NCBI GenBank assembly: GCA_014804785.1 | Contig: JAAUZD010000015.1 | Location: 35,523 to 79,648, forward strand | DNA: 44,126 bases | Source: Lachnospiraceae bacterium | GTDB taxonomy: Bacteria; Bacillota; Clostridia; Lachnospirales; Lachnospiraceae | Direction: 5' to 3' | In this document: one piece after another, positions 9,013 to 16,315 of the stretch | Layout: every line of letters begins with the position of its first letter | Position numbering within the stretch: the first letter of the stretch is position 1 | Translations under genes and position numbers: made by a program | Notes under the pieces: model-generated | The model's database searches: none | Seen by the model: only the letters and a program-made list of their open reading frames with translations | What the model was told of the DNA's origin: nothing

Positions 9013-10617
9013 TCAACCCCATCCCTCATTTAACCAGTTACGCAAAAGACTTGCCACAGCCTCAGGGTTTTCATCCACAAACTTTTCTATTAGTCTTCTG
9101 GTCTCAGACATAGGCTCTGCGCCAATGTCCTCCAATTCAACATCCGGCTGTGACTGAAGCAGGCTTTCCACTGATAATTCTTCCTGCTGCTCTGTCTCCT
9201 TTTCTGAACGCATGCTGCGGATTACTACAAAAGCAAGTAACGCTAATATCACAACAATCAGAACAATCTGTACGATATCGGAGCCGGATACATTTAAGCC
9301 TTCTTTGTCAAAGAAAACATTTTCAGAATAAGCTACGATAGCAATGTTCTCTGTCGGGAATCCTGTGGCCTTGGAGACCACATCATATAATTCCTCCGGA
9401 ACCTCCACCTGGCTCTGTCCTGCATTTGCAAGCTTATACTCCTCCCACGAAATGCCATCCAGAAGTCCCTGGGCACGCACATCCTCTTCTCTTATCACAT
9501 TCATATTCGTGGTGGCAAGAGAAATCGTCGAAAGCTCATAATTAATCGTTCCGGGAGGTGTATTCCGATTTGTGACTGTTTCCGAAGGAAGATACTCCCT
9601 TTCTTCCTCCGTAGTTTCCGAATTGCTCTCCGCGTTATCCTGATATACATATTCCGTCTGCTGTCCATTGGAATCCGTTCCGGGTATATCTGAACTTCCA
9701 TTGGTCGCAGAAGAACTGAAAGTCCTTTCAGATGCCAGATATCCCTGCGTGTTTCCGTCTTCCACCCAATATCTGTGCTCTGTCTCATCAGCAGATGAGA
9801 AATCCATATTTAAATTTACTGCCACTTCCACTTTGCTAAAAGTGTTCGTACCAAGCAGAACCTGTCTGACGTCATTTTTGATCTTTGTCTCCCATTGGGA
9901 CTTCACACCCATATTGGAGTTTACCGCACCTGCCACACTGTAACTGTCGTCTCCGGAAAAAAGCATATTTCCGTTCACATCCGTGATTACTATATTTTCG
10001 GCCGTTTTATTACCAATTGCCACAGAAACAGCTTTTGCAAGATTCGACGCCATTTCTGTAGTAAATTCGCCGTCAAGTTCAAGCACGATCCATAAGCCAG
10101 ATTCTTCTTCTGAATCAATCAATGTTCCGGTTCTCTCCGGTATGTATAAATCTACCACTGCACTTTTGACTGATGTAAATTTCCCAAGAATGTCATTGGC
10201 CAGCCGCGTTTCAATGTACAGTTCGTATCTTTTTTGTTTATCCGCTTCTGTTGTGGTAAAGCCTCCATCCGTCACATTGTCAATCGTATAAGCATAAGAC
10301 TGGATGTCGTTGGCTCCCAGAAGCAGGTTCGCCTCAGATTGCTGCTTTTTGTTGATTTTAATCTGATAACCATCATTCGAAACCCGATATTCAAGACCAG
10401 CACCATCCAGCAGTTCCGTTACCTGCGCTGCCTCCTTGGTGCTCTCACAATTAAGCAGTAAAATGTATTGAGGCCGAAACAATATGGAAATCAAAATTGC
10501 AAAGGCTAAAACAATTCCTGCCCCTGCCGAAATGATAAATGTTTTTTGCCTGGTAGAGAACTTATTCCACCACTCAAGGATCTTATTTAAAAGTTCCTTA
10601 ACTCGTTCTGCCATCAT
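9013..10617 (-). CDS. fliF: Flagellar MS-ring protein FliF
   Basis: FliF forms the MS-ring in the cytoplasmic membrane, the base on which the flagellum is built. The 534 residues include a first transmembrane helix at about 26-47 (FIISAGAGIVLAFAILISIL), ring-building domains related to YscJ (about 50-220), and a long Ser/Thr/Asn/Glu-rich periplasmic middle (about 290-345). A second membrane helix lies at about 446-468 (IVQIVLIVVILALLAFVVI). The acidic C-terminal tail ends in LIEKFVDENPEAVASLLRNW, the FliG-binding helix. The ATGATG start has AGAAGG upstream. A 105-bp gap with hairpins separates it from fliE. Confidence 0.96.
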   Translation of the reverse strand: MMAERVKELLNKILEWWNKFSTRQKTFIISAGAGIVLAFAILISILFRPQYILLLNCESTKEAAQVTELLDGAGLEYRVSNDGYQIKINKKQQSEANLLLGANDIQSYAYTIDNVTDGGFTTTEADKQKRYELYIETRLANDILGKFTSVKSAVVDLYIPERTGTLIDSEEESGLWIVLELDGEFTTEMASNLAKAVSVAIGNKTAENIVITDVNGNMLFSGDDSYSVAGAVNSNMGVKSQWETKIKNDVRQVLLGTNTFSKVEVAVNLNMDFSSADETEHRYWVEDGNTQGYLASERTFSSSATNGSSDIPGTDSNGQQTEYVYQDNAESNSETTEEEREYLPSETVTNRNTPPGTINYELSTISLATTNMNVIREEDVRAQGLLDGISWEEYKLANAGQSQVEVPEELYDVVSKATGFPTENIAIVAYSENVFFDKEGLNVSGSDIVQIVLIVVILALLAFVVIRSMRSEKETEQQEELSVESLLQSQPDVELEDIGAEPMSETRRLIEKFVDENPEAVASLLRNWLNEGWG

Positions 10618-10652
10618 CTAAACCTTCTTCCGTTCAAACATCTATATTGCCA

Positions 10653-10706
10653 AATACGGCACATTCTGCGAGCCGTATTATTGACCCAAACGCTGGCATG
10701 CCCAGC
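10653..10706 (-). other. Two hairpins in the fliE-fliF gap
   Basis: AATACGGC (10653-10660) pairs perfectly with GCCGTATT (10672-10679) around an 11-nt loop. GCTGG/CCAGC (10692-10706) forms a second 5-bp stem with a 5-nt loop. Neither is followed by a T-run, so these look like intra-operon RNA stability or processing elements rather than terminators. They occupy one of the longest gaps inside the operon. Confidence 0.45.
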
Positions 10707-10722
10707 AAGCTAACTCATTGAA

Positions 10723-11040
10723 TTAAATCTGCATTTGCATAATTTCCTTATATGCTTCAAGGAATTTATCGCGGACTGCTACTGTATATTGAAGTGCAGT
10801 TGACGCTTTCTGAAGCGCATTGGTAAGTTCATGGGTGTTCTCCGTTTCTCCCAGAGCCCATCTTATCTTTTCATTTTCAGCATCAGAAAGATATGCATTG
10901 GTGGTATTTAGATTTTCTACCGCCTTTTCAAAAAGATTACCAAATTCTCCAGTGGATTTTATTCCCTTTGCCGCATTAGAACGTTCCACTGCCTCCTTTA
11001 TGACACCGGACGATATGTTATAAAAAGATGAAATATCCAT
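10723..11040 (-). CDS. fliE: Flagellar hook-basal body complex protein FliE
   Basis: FliE links the MS-ring to the rod. The 105-residue protein matches the family in length and in the C-terminal motif TNALQKASTALQYTVAVRDK FLEAYKEIMQMQI (about residues 74-105). The preceding GNLFEKAVENLNTTNAYLSD segment is also typical. The start ATG is preceded by AGGAGG at 9 nt. Position between flgC and fliF is canonical. Confidence 0.95.
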   Translation of the reverse strand: MDISSFYNISSGVIKEAVERSNAAKGIKSTGEFGNLFEKAVENLNTTNAYLSDAENEKIRWALGETENTHELTNALQKASTALQYTVAVRDKFLEAYKEIMQMQI

Positions 11041-11068
11041 TTATGTAAACCTCCTATTTATATCTGTT

Positions 11069-11518
11069 TTATGATTGTCCCATCTCCAGTCCCTTCATGG
11101 CAATGCTCTTACTTGCATCAAAAGCAGTTGCATTAGCCTCGTAGGAACGGCTTGCATCAATTAAATTGGTCATTTCTGTAACAATGTTTACGTTAGGTCC
11201 CATCACATAACCGTTTTCATCTGCGTCAGGATGGGAAGGATCATAAACCATGTTCATCTGGGTCCATGTATCTTCCACCACCTTGCCCACTCTGACTCCC
11301 TGCCCTTTAAATCTGCTGGAAGCGCTGCTAAGGAAACTGCTGAACGTCCCCACTCTCTCTCCCCGCTCCTCGAAGGTGACTACCTTACGTCTGTACGGCG
11401 TCCCGTCCTCGGTTCTCGTCGTATTAGCGTTTGCTATATTCTGAGAAATCGTATCCATTCTAAAACGCTCTGCTGTCATACCGGATGCATTGATATTAAA
11501 TGAATTAAAAATACTCAT
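11069..11518 (-). CDS. flgC: Flagellar basal-body rod protein FlgC
   Basis: FlgC is a proximal rod subunit. The 149 residues contain the rod/hook N-terminal motif FNINASGMTAERFRMDTISQ followed by NIANANTTRTEDGTPYRRK, and the C-terminal NLIDASRSYEANATAFDASK with the MKGLEMGQS end. The ATG has AGGAGG at 6 nt. It lies 16 bp after flgB and 28 bp before fliE in one transcription unit. Confidence 0.96.
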   Translation of the reverse strand: MSIFNSFNINASGMTAERFRMDTISQNIANANTTRTEDGTPYRRKVVTFEERGERVGTFSSFLSSASSRFKGQGVRVGKVVEDTWTQMNMVYDPSHPDADENGYVMGPNVNIVTEMTNLIDASRSYEANATAFDASKSIAMKGLEMGQS

Positions 11519-11534
11519 ATTCTGCCTCCTACGT

Positions 11535-11924
11535 CTACTTCAAAACTAATTTTAAGTTTGCAAATTCCTGATTGATACTGTCTATCAGACCATTATACTT
11601 AATCTGATTAGAAGCAAGTTCAACGCCTTCTGTATCCACATCCACATTATTGCCGTCCAGACGATAGGAAAAATTGGCAGAATCCGTATACACTCTCGCC
11701 TCTAGTTCCGTACTGGTTACATGTGCCACTTTGGCATCCACGGTCTCATATCTGGAATTCCCCAGTGCTCTGCGGAGCTGGGTTTCAAAGTCAATATCCT
11801 GCCTCTTATATCCCGGTGTATTCACATTCGACATATTATTTGACAGGATCTCATTTCTCTGCCATGCCGCATCTGCTGCTTTACTGAGTACATTTACATA
11901 ATCAAATACGTTGCTATTAATCAT
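11535..11924 (-). CDS. flgB: Flagellar basal-body rod protein FlgB
   Basis: FlgB is the most proximal rod subunit and the first gene of this flagellar operon. From the chosen ATG (11924) the product is 129 residues, the normal family length, with the N-terminal motif NVLSKAADAAWQRNEILSNN MSNVNTPGYKRQDIDF and a C-terminal helix (ASNQIKYNGLIDSINQEFAN). GGGAG stands 6 nt before this ATG. An in-frame GTG at 12008 would add 28 unrelated residues and lies at the expected transcription start, so it is unlikely. The promoter is about 100 bp upstream. Confidence 0.94.
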   Translation of the reverse strand: MINSNVFDYVNVLSKAADAAWQRNEILSNNMSNVNTPGYKRQDIDFETQLRRALGNSRYETVDAKVAHVTSTELEARVYTDSANFSYRLDGNNVDVDTEGVELASNQIKYNGLIDSINQEFANLKLVLK

Positions 11925-12016
11925 TCTCTGCTCCCTTCCCGGAGAATAAGCAGTGCTGAAAAACCATCGTTCCCAATCCATACGATTGCTCCTACGCACT
12001 CCACCCACCTTATTAC

Positions 12017-12044
12017 ATTATAGATTATTTGCATAAAAAGACAA
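12017..12044 (-). promoter_or_regulatory. Sigma-A-type promoter of the flagellar operon
   Basis: On the minus strand TTGTCT (12039-12044) and a perfect TATAAT (12017-12022) are separated by 16 bp. Transcription would begin near 12010, giving a leader of roughly 85 nt before the flgB ATG. The presence of a housekeeping-type promoter suggests the operon is expressed by the main sigma factor and modulated by other factors. Three copies of the iterated motif lie 27-70 bp upstream of the -35. Confidence 0.75.
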
Positions 12045-12070
12045 GGCTTTTTTTATAAAAAAACTCCTAT

Positions 12071-12113
12071 GGAATTTATTACTATGAAATTTATTTCCAT
12101 TGAAATATATCCC
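12071..12113. repeat. Iterated 16-bp motif, cluster I (upstream of the flgB promoter)
   Basis: One exact copy of the partly palindromic motif GAAATTTATTTC lies at 12086-12097. Degenerate copies lie at 12071-12082 (GGAATTTATTAC) and 12102-12113 (GAAATATATCCC). The start-to-start spacing is 15-16 bp. The arms GAAAT/ATTTC are self-complementary, as in operators for dimeric regulators. The regulator is unknown; it does not match the CodY box or the cre consensus. Confidence 0.55.
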
Positions 12114-12139
12114 AACTGCAATTTTCCTTATAAACACGC

Positions 12140-12179
12140 AAAAGGATTCATGCATGCCAAATGCCCCATAAATCCTTTT
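12140..12179 (-). terminator. Long hairpin downstream of codY, candidate terminator
   Basis: A 13-bp stem (AAAAGGATTTATG with CATGAATCCTTTT on the minus strand, one G-T wobble) closes a 14-nt loop. The stem ends in TTTT but no long T-tract follows, so termination may be partial and some codY transcripts may continue into flgB. It lies between the two iteron clusters. Confidence 0.5.
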
Positions 12180-12225
12180 ATCCAAAAACCATAATCCATT
12201 ATGCTTTCATATTAAATTTTAGCAT

Positions 12226-12269
12226 GAAATTTATTTCTCATGAAATTTATTTCTCATGAAATCTATTTC
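12226..12269. repeat. Iterated 16-bp motif, cluster II (overlapping the codY stop)
   Basis: Two exact GAAATTTATTTC copies (12226-12237 and 12242-12253) and GAAATCTATTTC (12258-12269) are spaced exactly 16 bp apart. The separating sequence is TCAT each time. The last copy covers the codY stop codon (12263-12265). Together with cluster I this makes six copies in about 200 bp. Confidence 0.7.
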
Positions 12270-13048
12270 ATGTTTTCTTTTTTCAGCTTTTCCACTTCGC
12301 CAAAAACCATATCATTTAAAACTTTGATATAGGTTCCCTTCATTCCTGAAGATCTTGATTCAATCACTCCTGCACTTTCAAATTTTCTAAGCGCATTCAC
12401 TATGACAGAGCGGGTGATTCCCACACGGTCTGCAATCTTGCTTGCCACCAGGATTCCTTCCATGCCGTTCAATTCTTCAAATATATGAACAGCCGCTTCC
12501 ATCTCTGAATACGACAATGTGTTGATTGCCGATTTAATGACAGCCAACTTACGACTCTCCTCCGCATTTTCTTCATTAACTGCGCGGAGCATCTCGAGTC
12601 CCACTACAGTCGTTCCGTATTCACACAGGATGATATCATCAATATCATACTGCTGTGCACACTTGTAGATAAACAGGGTTCCCAGTCTTTCACCAGCAAT
12701 CTCAATCGGAGTGATAATCGCTTGGAATTTTCTGATGTCCACTTCCTCAAATCCAAGCGTTTCAAGATTCACATTTTCCTTCGTGGATAAAACTGCCAAC
12801 AGCCTTTCATTCAGCATAGCGTCAATAAAACCACCTACTTGACCCACAATCAACTCTGTAATGGAGTCCACGCCGGGAGCGTCTCCCACGCCAAGCACTT
12901 TCCCCTTCCTGCTGATCACCAAGACATTGGACGACAGTATTTCACACAAGACAGAGCAAATGTCATTAAAAACAACCTTGCTAGAATTATTGTTGTGAAG
13001 AAGCTTCCCAATCTTTCTGGTCTTATCTAATAACTGTACGCTGCTCAT
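12263..13048 (-). CDS. codY: GTP- and branched-chain amino acid-sensing global repressor CodY
   Basis: CodY represses nutrient-limitation genes when GTP and branched-chain amino acids are plentiful, often including motility and sporulation genes. The 261 residues match the family in length: an N-terminal GAF ligand-binding domain (about 1-155), a long linker helix, and a winged helix-turn-helix at about 195-250 (VASKIADRVGITRSVIVNAL, then RKFESAGVIESRSSGMKGTY). The ATG has AGGAGG at 6 nt. It has its own promoter and sits directly upstream of flgB, as in Bacillus, but here directly downstream of topA. Confidence 0.97.
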   Translation of the reverse strand: MSSVQLLDKTRKIGKLLHNNNSSKVVFNDICSVLCEILSSNVLVISRKGKVLGVGDAPGVDSITELIVGQVGGFIDAMLNERLLAVLSTKENVNLETLGFEEVDIRKFQAIITPIEIAGERLGTLFIYKCAQQYDIDDIILCEYGTTVVGLEMLRAVNEENAEESRKLAVIKSAINTLSYSEMEAAVHIFEELNGMEGILVASKIADRVGITRSVIVNALRKFESAGVIESRSSGMKGTYIKVLNDMVFGEVEKLKKENMK

Positions 13049-13117
13049 GCCATACCTCCTGCCAAACGCCGGTGTGTTTTATGAACTCTTTTACTAAATC
13101 AAAAACGCTTCTAGGGT

Positions 13118-13146
13118 ATTGTATCACAGCCTTAAAGCAATTTCAA
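13118..13146 (-). promoter_or_regulatory. Sigma-A-type promoter of codY
   Basis: TTGAAA (13141-13146) and TACAAT (13118-13123) are separated by exactly 17 bp on the minus strand. Transcription should begin near 13111, giving a leader of about 60 nt to the codY ATG. Confidence 0.75.
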
Positions 13147-13176
13147 TAATTACTCAAAAAAACAATAATATTTACC

Positions 13177-13194
13177 ATAATTCAAATGAATTAT
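13177..13194. other. AT-rich palindrome upstream of the codY promoter
   Basis: ATAATTCAAATGAATTAT is a perfect 8-bp inverted repeat around a 2-bp centre. It lies between the topA stop and the codY -35. It may be part of a weak topA terminator (a T-rich stretch follows on the minus strand) or an operator. It does not closely match the CodY box. Confidence 0.35.
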
Positions 13195-13199
13195 CTGAC

Positions 13200-15275
13200 T
13201 CATTTTCCAATTTCCGGGTTTTTCTCCACATAACCGCAGGTTTCATTCATGCAGACCAGCTTTCCGCCTTTAATCAGCAACATGGATTCGCACTTGGGAC
13301 ACTTTTTCCCCGAAGGCTTCTGCCAGACCATGAAATCACATTCAGGATTATCAATACACCCGTAATACTTTCTTCCCTTTTTGGTCTTTTTAAATACAAT
13401 ATCTTTACCGCATTTAGGACAGGAAACACCTATTTTCTCATAGTACGGTTTGGTATTACGACATTCCGGAAAGCCCGGGCAGGCAAGAAATCTGCCATGA
13501 GGTCCATATTTGATGACCATCTGCTTTCCGCACAGCTCACACACCTCGTCAGACACCTCATCCGCAATATCCACTTCTTTTAGTTCCCTTTCCGCCGTCT
13601 GCACTGCTTCGTCCAGATCAGGATAAAAGTTAGACACTACCGTTTTCCAGTTTACCGTTCCTTCCTCGATACCATCTAAAAGCGTTTCCATATTAGCTGT
13701 AAAATTAACATCGACAATGCTGGGAAAAGCCTCTTTCATCATACTGTTGACAACCTCTCCTAATTCCGTCGTATAGAGGTTCTTATTTTCTTTTACCACA
13801 TACCGTCTTGCAAGAATCGTCGTAATGGTGGGTGCATAAGTACTAGGACGTCCTATACCGAGTTCCTCCAATTCCCTAACCAGAGAAGCTTCTGTATAAT
13901 GGGGGGCCGGCTGTGTAAAGTGCTGCTTTTCCTCGAACCCGGTAAGTGTTAAAGGGGTAGACGTATCCACTCCTTTCACCAGCATATTAGATTCTTCTTT
14001 ATCTTCTTCCTGTGTATATACACTCATAAATCCATCAAACAAGACCTTGGAGGCTGCTACCGTAAACCGGTGCTCGCCGGCATCAATCTTAACGGAAGTA
14101 GTTTCATATCTGGCAGGCTGCATCCTGCTGGCTGTAAAACGTTTCCATATAAGCTGATAGAGCCGGAACTGATCCCTGCTTAAAGACTCCTTCATTTCGA
14201 TCGGAGTCCTGCCGATATCCGTAGGACGGATTGCTTCATGAGCATCCTGAATCTTTTTGTCCTTCCTAGATTCGGTTCCTCCCTTCTGTGCATATTCCTC
14301 CCCATAATTTCCCTTGATGTACTCTTCAGCCATATCTTCCGCTTCTTTAGAAACTCTGGTGGAATCTGTACGAAGATAAGTGATGATACCTACCGTACCA
14401 TTTCCCTTTATTTCAATTCCTTCATAAAGCTGCTGTGCCAGACGCATTGTCTTCTGTGTAGAAAAATTAAGGACCTTACTTGCCTCCTGCTGCAGCGTCG
14501 AAGTGGTAAACGGAAGAGGCGCTTTCTTGCTTCTCTCTCCCTTCTTCACCTCGCTCACTTTAAAATCCGCTTCCTTGATTTCCTTTAAAATCCGATCCAG
14601 TTCCTCTCTGGATGATATCGTGACTCTGCCGCTCTTTTTTCCATAATATTTCGCCGTCAGCGGTTTCTTTTCTCCCGGCAGAGAAAAAGAAGCATCCAAT
14701 GTCCAGTATTCTTCCGGTATAAAATTGTTGATTTCCTCTTCTCTGTCGCAAATAATGCGAAGTGCCACAGACTGTACACGCCCGGCGCTTAATCCTCGCT
14801 TTATCTTTGCCCAAAGCAACGGGGAAATACGATACCCCACCATCCGGTCAAGAATACGCCGTGCCTGCTGGGCGTTTACCAGATCCATATCAATTTCTCT
14901 GGCATTCTTCAAGGATTCCTTTACCGCGTTCTTTGTAATCTCATTGAATGTAATACGATAGACTTTTTTATCTTCCAGCTTAAGCGCCTTCTGAAGGTGC
15001 CATGAAATTGCTTCTCCCTCGCGGTCAGGGTCAGTAGCCAGATAAATCTTTTCTGCTTTTTTTACTTCTTTTCGCAGATTGGCTAATATATCGCCCTTGC
15101 CTCTGATTGTAATATATTTAGGTTCATATTCATGTTCAACGTCAATTCCCAACTGGCTCTTTGGCAGATCGCGGACATGCCCGTTGCTGGCAGCCACTTC
15201 GTAATTGGCACCTAAAAATTTCTTGATTGTCTTAACTTTTGCCGGTGATTCCACAATTACCAGATATTTTGCCAT
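13200..15275 (-). CDS. topA: DNA topoisomerase I
   Basis: A type IA topoisomerase that relaxes negative supercoils. From the ATG at 15275 it is 691 residues. The N-terminal Toprim domain starts YLVIVESPAKVKTIKKFLGA. The acidic DPDREGEAI motif and the active-site segment IITYLRTDSTRVS (catalytic Tyr at about 300) are present. The C-terminus carries three four-cysteine zinc ribbons (CELCGK...CPGFPEC, CPKCGK...CIDNPEC, CPKCES...CMNETC). AGGGG lies 8-9 nt before this ATG; the 22 extra codons of the longer frame contain the ribosome binding site itself and are not expected to be translated. Confidence 0.97.
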   Translation of the reverse strand: MAKYLVIVESPAKVKTIKKFLGANYEVAASNGHVRDLPKSQLGIDVEHEYEPKYITIRGKGDILANLRKEVKKAEKIYLATDPDREGEAISWHLQKALKLEDKKVYRITFNEITKNAVKESLKNAREIDMDLVNAQQARRILDRMVGYRISPLLWAKIKRGLSAGRVQSVALRIICDREEEINNFIPEEYWTLDASFSLPGEKKPLTAKYYGKKSGRVTISSREELDRILKEIKEADFKVSEVKKGERSKKAPLPFTTSTLQQEASKVLNFSTQKTMRLAQQLYEGIEIKGNGTVGIITYLRTDSTRVSKEAEDMAEEYIKGNYGEEYAQKGGTESRKDKKIQDAHEAIRPTDIGRTPIEMKESLSRDQFRLYQLIWKRFTASRMQPARYETTSVKIDAGEHRFTVAASKVLFDGFMSVYTQEEDKEESNMLVKGVDTSTPLTLTGFEEKQHFTQPAPHYTEASLVRELEELGIGRPSTYAPTITTILARRYVVKENKNLYTTELGEVVNSMMKEAFPSIVDVNFTANMETLLDGIEEGTVNWKTVVSNFYPDLDEAVQTAERELKEVDIADEVSDEVCELCGKQMVIKYGPHGRFLACPGFPECRNTKPYYEKIGVSCPKCGKDIVFKKTKKGRKYYGCIDNPECDFMVWQKPSGKKCPKCESMLLIKGGKLVCMNETCGYVEKNPEIGK

Positions 15276-15312
15276 AATACATCCCCTTATCTTTTTACTC
15301 ATAACGTGCTCA

Positions 15313-15341
15313 ACTATACACCACTTTTTGCGCGGTTGCAA
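15313..15341 (-). promoter_or_regulatory. Proximal topA promoter
   Basis: TTGCAA (15336-15341) and TATAGT (15313-15318) with a 17-bp spacer on the minus strand, about 40 bp upstream of the topA ATG. Confidence 0.65.
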
Positions 15342-15388
15342 GTAAAAATTTTATTAACTTCATCTGATATCATGACGGATTTCTTCTT

Positions 15389-15417
15389 ATTATATGCATA
15401 CTTCGTCCACAGATTAA
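15389..15417 (-). promoter_or_regulatory. Possible distal topA promoter
   Basis: TTAATC (15412-15417) and a perfect TATAAT (15389-15394) with a 17-bp spacer on the minus strand. Tandem promoters are common for topA, whose expression responds to supercoiling, but use of this one is unproven. Confidence 0.45.
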
Positions 15418-15439
15418 CCCAAAATCAAAAAATGCAGTC

Positions 15440-16045
15440 TTAAAATCCCTCTCCACACAGCATGGCAGTAAAAATTCCAAAAGCAAGATAAGGACCAAAT
15501 GCCAATACCCTGTCTTTCCTTTGGAATCGCATACGCAATATATGAATGACCGCTCCAGATACAGATCCTATAAAAAGAGCTAGCATTATGTTTTCCCATC
15601 CAAGCAAAAGACCTGCTGCCGCCATCAGCTTAATATCCCCTCCGCCGATTCCCTTCCCTTTGGAAAGGAAATAAGCTGCTCCAAGCAGACCGCTTGCAGC
15701 AAACAATCCTGCCAAATATTCCTGCCAGTGCGGTAAATCAAGAAGAAGGTGTATACCGCCCAGAATCCCGATTAACATGTTACAGCCTATGGGGATTTCA
15801 AAGGTCTTCTGGTCGGCAATCCCCACTGCCAGCAATACGGAAGTACAGATACAGAAAAATCCTCCTTTCACCGTCCATCCTGCTGCCAGAAGCACCAGCA
15901 CATAGAGCAGCCCGTTTGCACATTCCACAAAAGGATAACGTTCTTCTATCTTTATTTGCCAAACGATACAAAGACACCGTTTCAAAAAGCTGCCAAAGAA
16001 AATGCCTGCAGTAAAGATAAGCAGTATATCTTTTGCATCTACCAT
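15440..16045 (-). CDS. Type IV prepilin peptidase (A24 family)
   Basis: A polytopic aspartic peptidase that cleaves leader peptides of type IV pilins or competence pseudopilins. The 201-residue protein is hydrophobic throughout with about six membrane helices. Both catalytic aspartates are visible: GIADQKTFEIP (about residues 76-86) and the family hallmark GGGDIKLMAAAG (GxGD, about 133-144). The N-terminal cytoplasmic methyltransferase domain of longer PilD proteins is absent, as in TadV/CpaA-type enzymes. The ATG is 9 bp after the preceding small gene, whose AAAGGAG end supplies the ribosome binding site. No pilin gene is nearby, so the substrate is unknown. Confidence 0.85.
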   Translation of the reverse strand: MVDAKDILLIFTAGIFFGSFLKRCLCIVWQIKIEERYPFVECANGLLYVLVLLAAGWTVKGGFFCICTSVLLAVGIADQKTFEIPIGCNMLIGILGGIHLLLDLPHWQEYLAGLFAASGLLGAAYFLSKGKGIGGGDIKLMAAAGLLLGWENIMLALFIGSVSGAVIHILRMRFQRKDRVLAFGPYLAFGIFTAMLCGEGF

Positions 16046-16054
16046 ACCTTCTTG

Positions 16055-16231
16055 TTACTCCTTTATGATCTCGTACTGCATCCACTCATATTTCAGCCTG
16101 GTTCCTTCCGCTGTCTCTGGCGGCAGAAGTGCCCTTGCCACTAACTTCAGGTCATCACTTTCTATATCTGTCCGCTTCAGATTTGCATAATCACCGTCCA
16201 GACTTACCACTTCATAAAAAAATGTATTCAC
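16055..16231 (-). CDS. Small DUF3006-like beta-rich protein
   Basis: From the GTG at 16231 (GGGAGG about 10 nt upstream) the product is 58 residues: an N-terminal VNTFFYEVVSLDGDYANLKR segment and a C-terminal ARALLPPETAEGTRLKYEW segment. The pattern 'xxDGDYAxLxR...ALLPxxxxEGTRLxxE' resembles DUF3006-type small beta-barrel proteins of unknown function, but I am not certain of the family. No membrane segment is present. It is translationally close to the prepilin peptidase gene and has its own promoter. The longer TTG-initiated frame contains the ribosome binding site and is disfavoured. Confidence 0.6.
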   Translation of the reverse strand: MNTFFYEVVSLDGDYANLKRTDIESDDLKLVARALLPPETAEGTRLKYEWMQYEIIKE

Positions 16232-16264
16232 TTTGATTGCACCTCCCTGCAAAAGATTTTTGAT

Positions 16265-16293
16265 ATTGTATCATATTCCATCACTGCAAGTCA
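16265..16293 (-). promoter_or_regulatory. Extended -10 promoter for the small gene and prepilin peptidase
   Basis: TGATACAAT on the minus strand (TACAAT at 16265-16270 with the TGn extension) and a poor -35 (TGACTT, 16288-16293) at 17 bp. It lies about 35 bp upstream of the GTG start. Confidence 0.55.
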
Positions 16294-16315
16294 TCTTTAA
16301 ATGGCTATTATCTCA

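Noticed and set aside
12008-12008. Upstream GTG start for flgB adding 28 residues
   Set aside because: The GTG falls at the predicted transcription start and the extra residues do not resemble FlgB; the ATG at 11924 has a ribosome binding site.
12071-12269. CodY-box interpretation of the iterated motif
   Set aside because: The motif GAAATTTATTTC does not fit AATTTTCWGAAAATT well; no copy has the central CWG.
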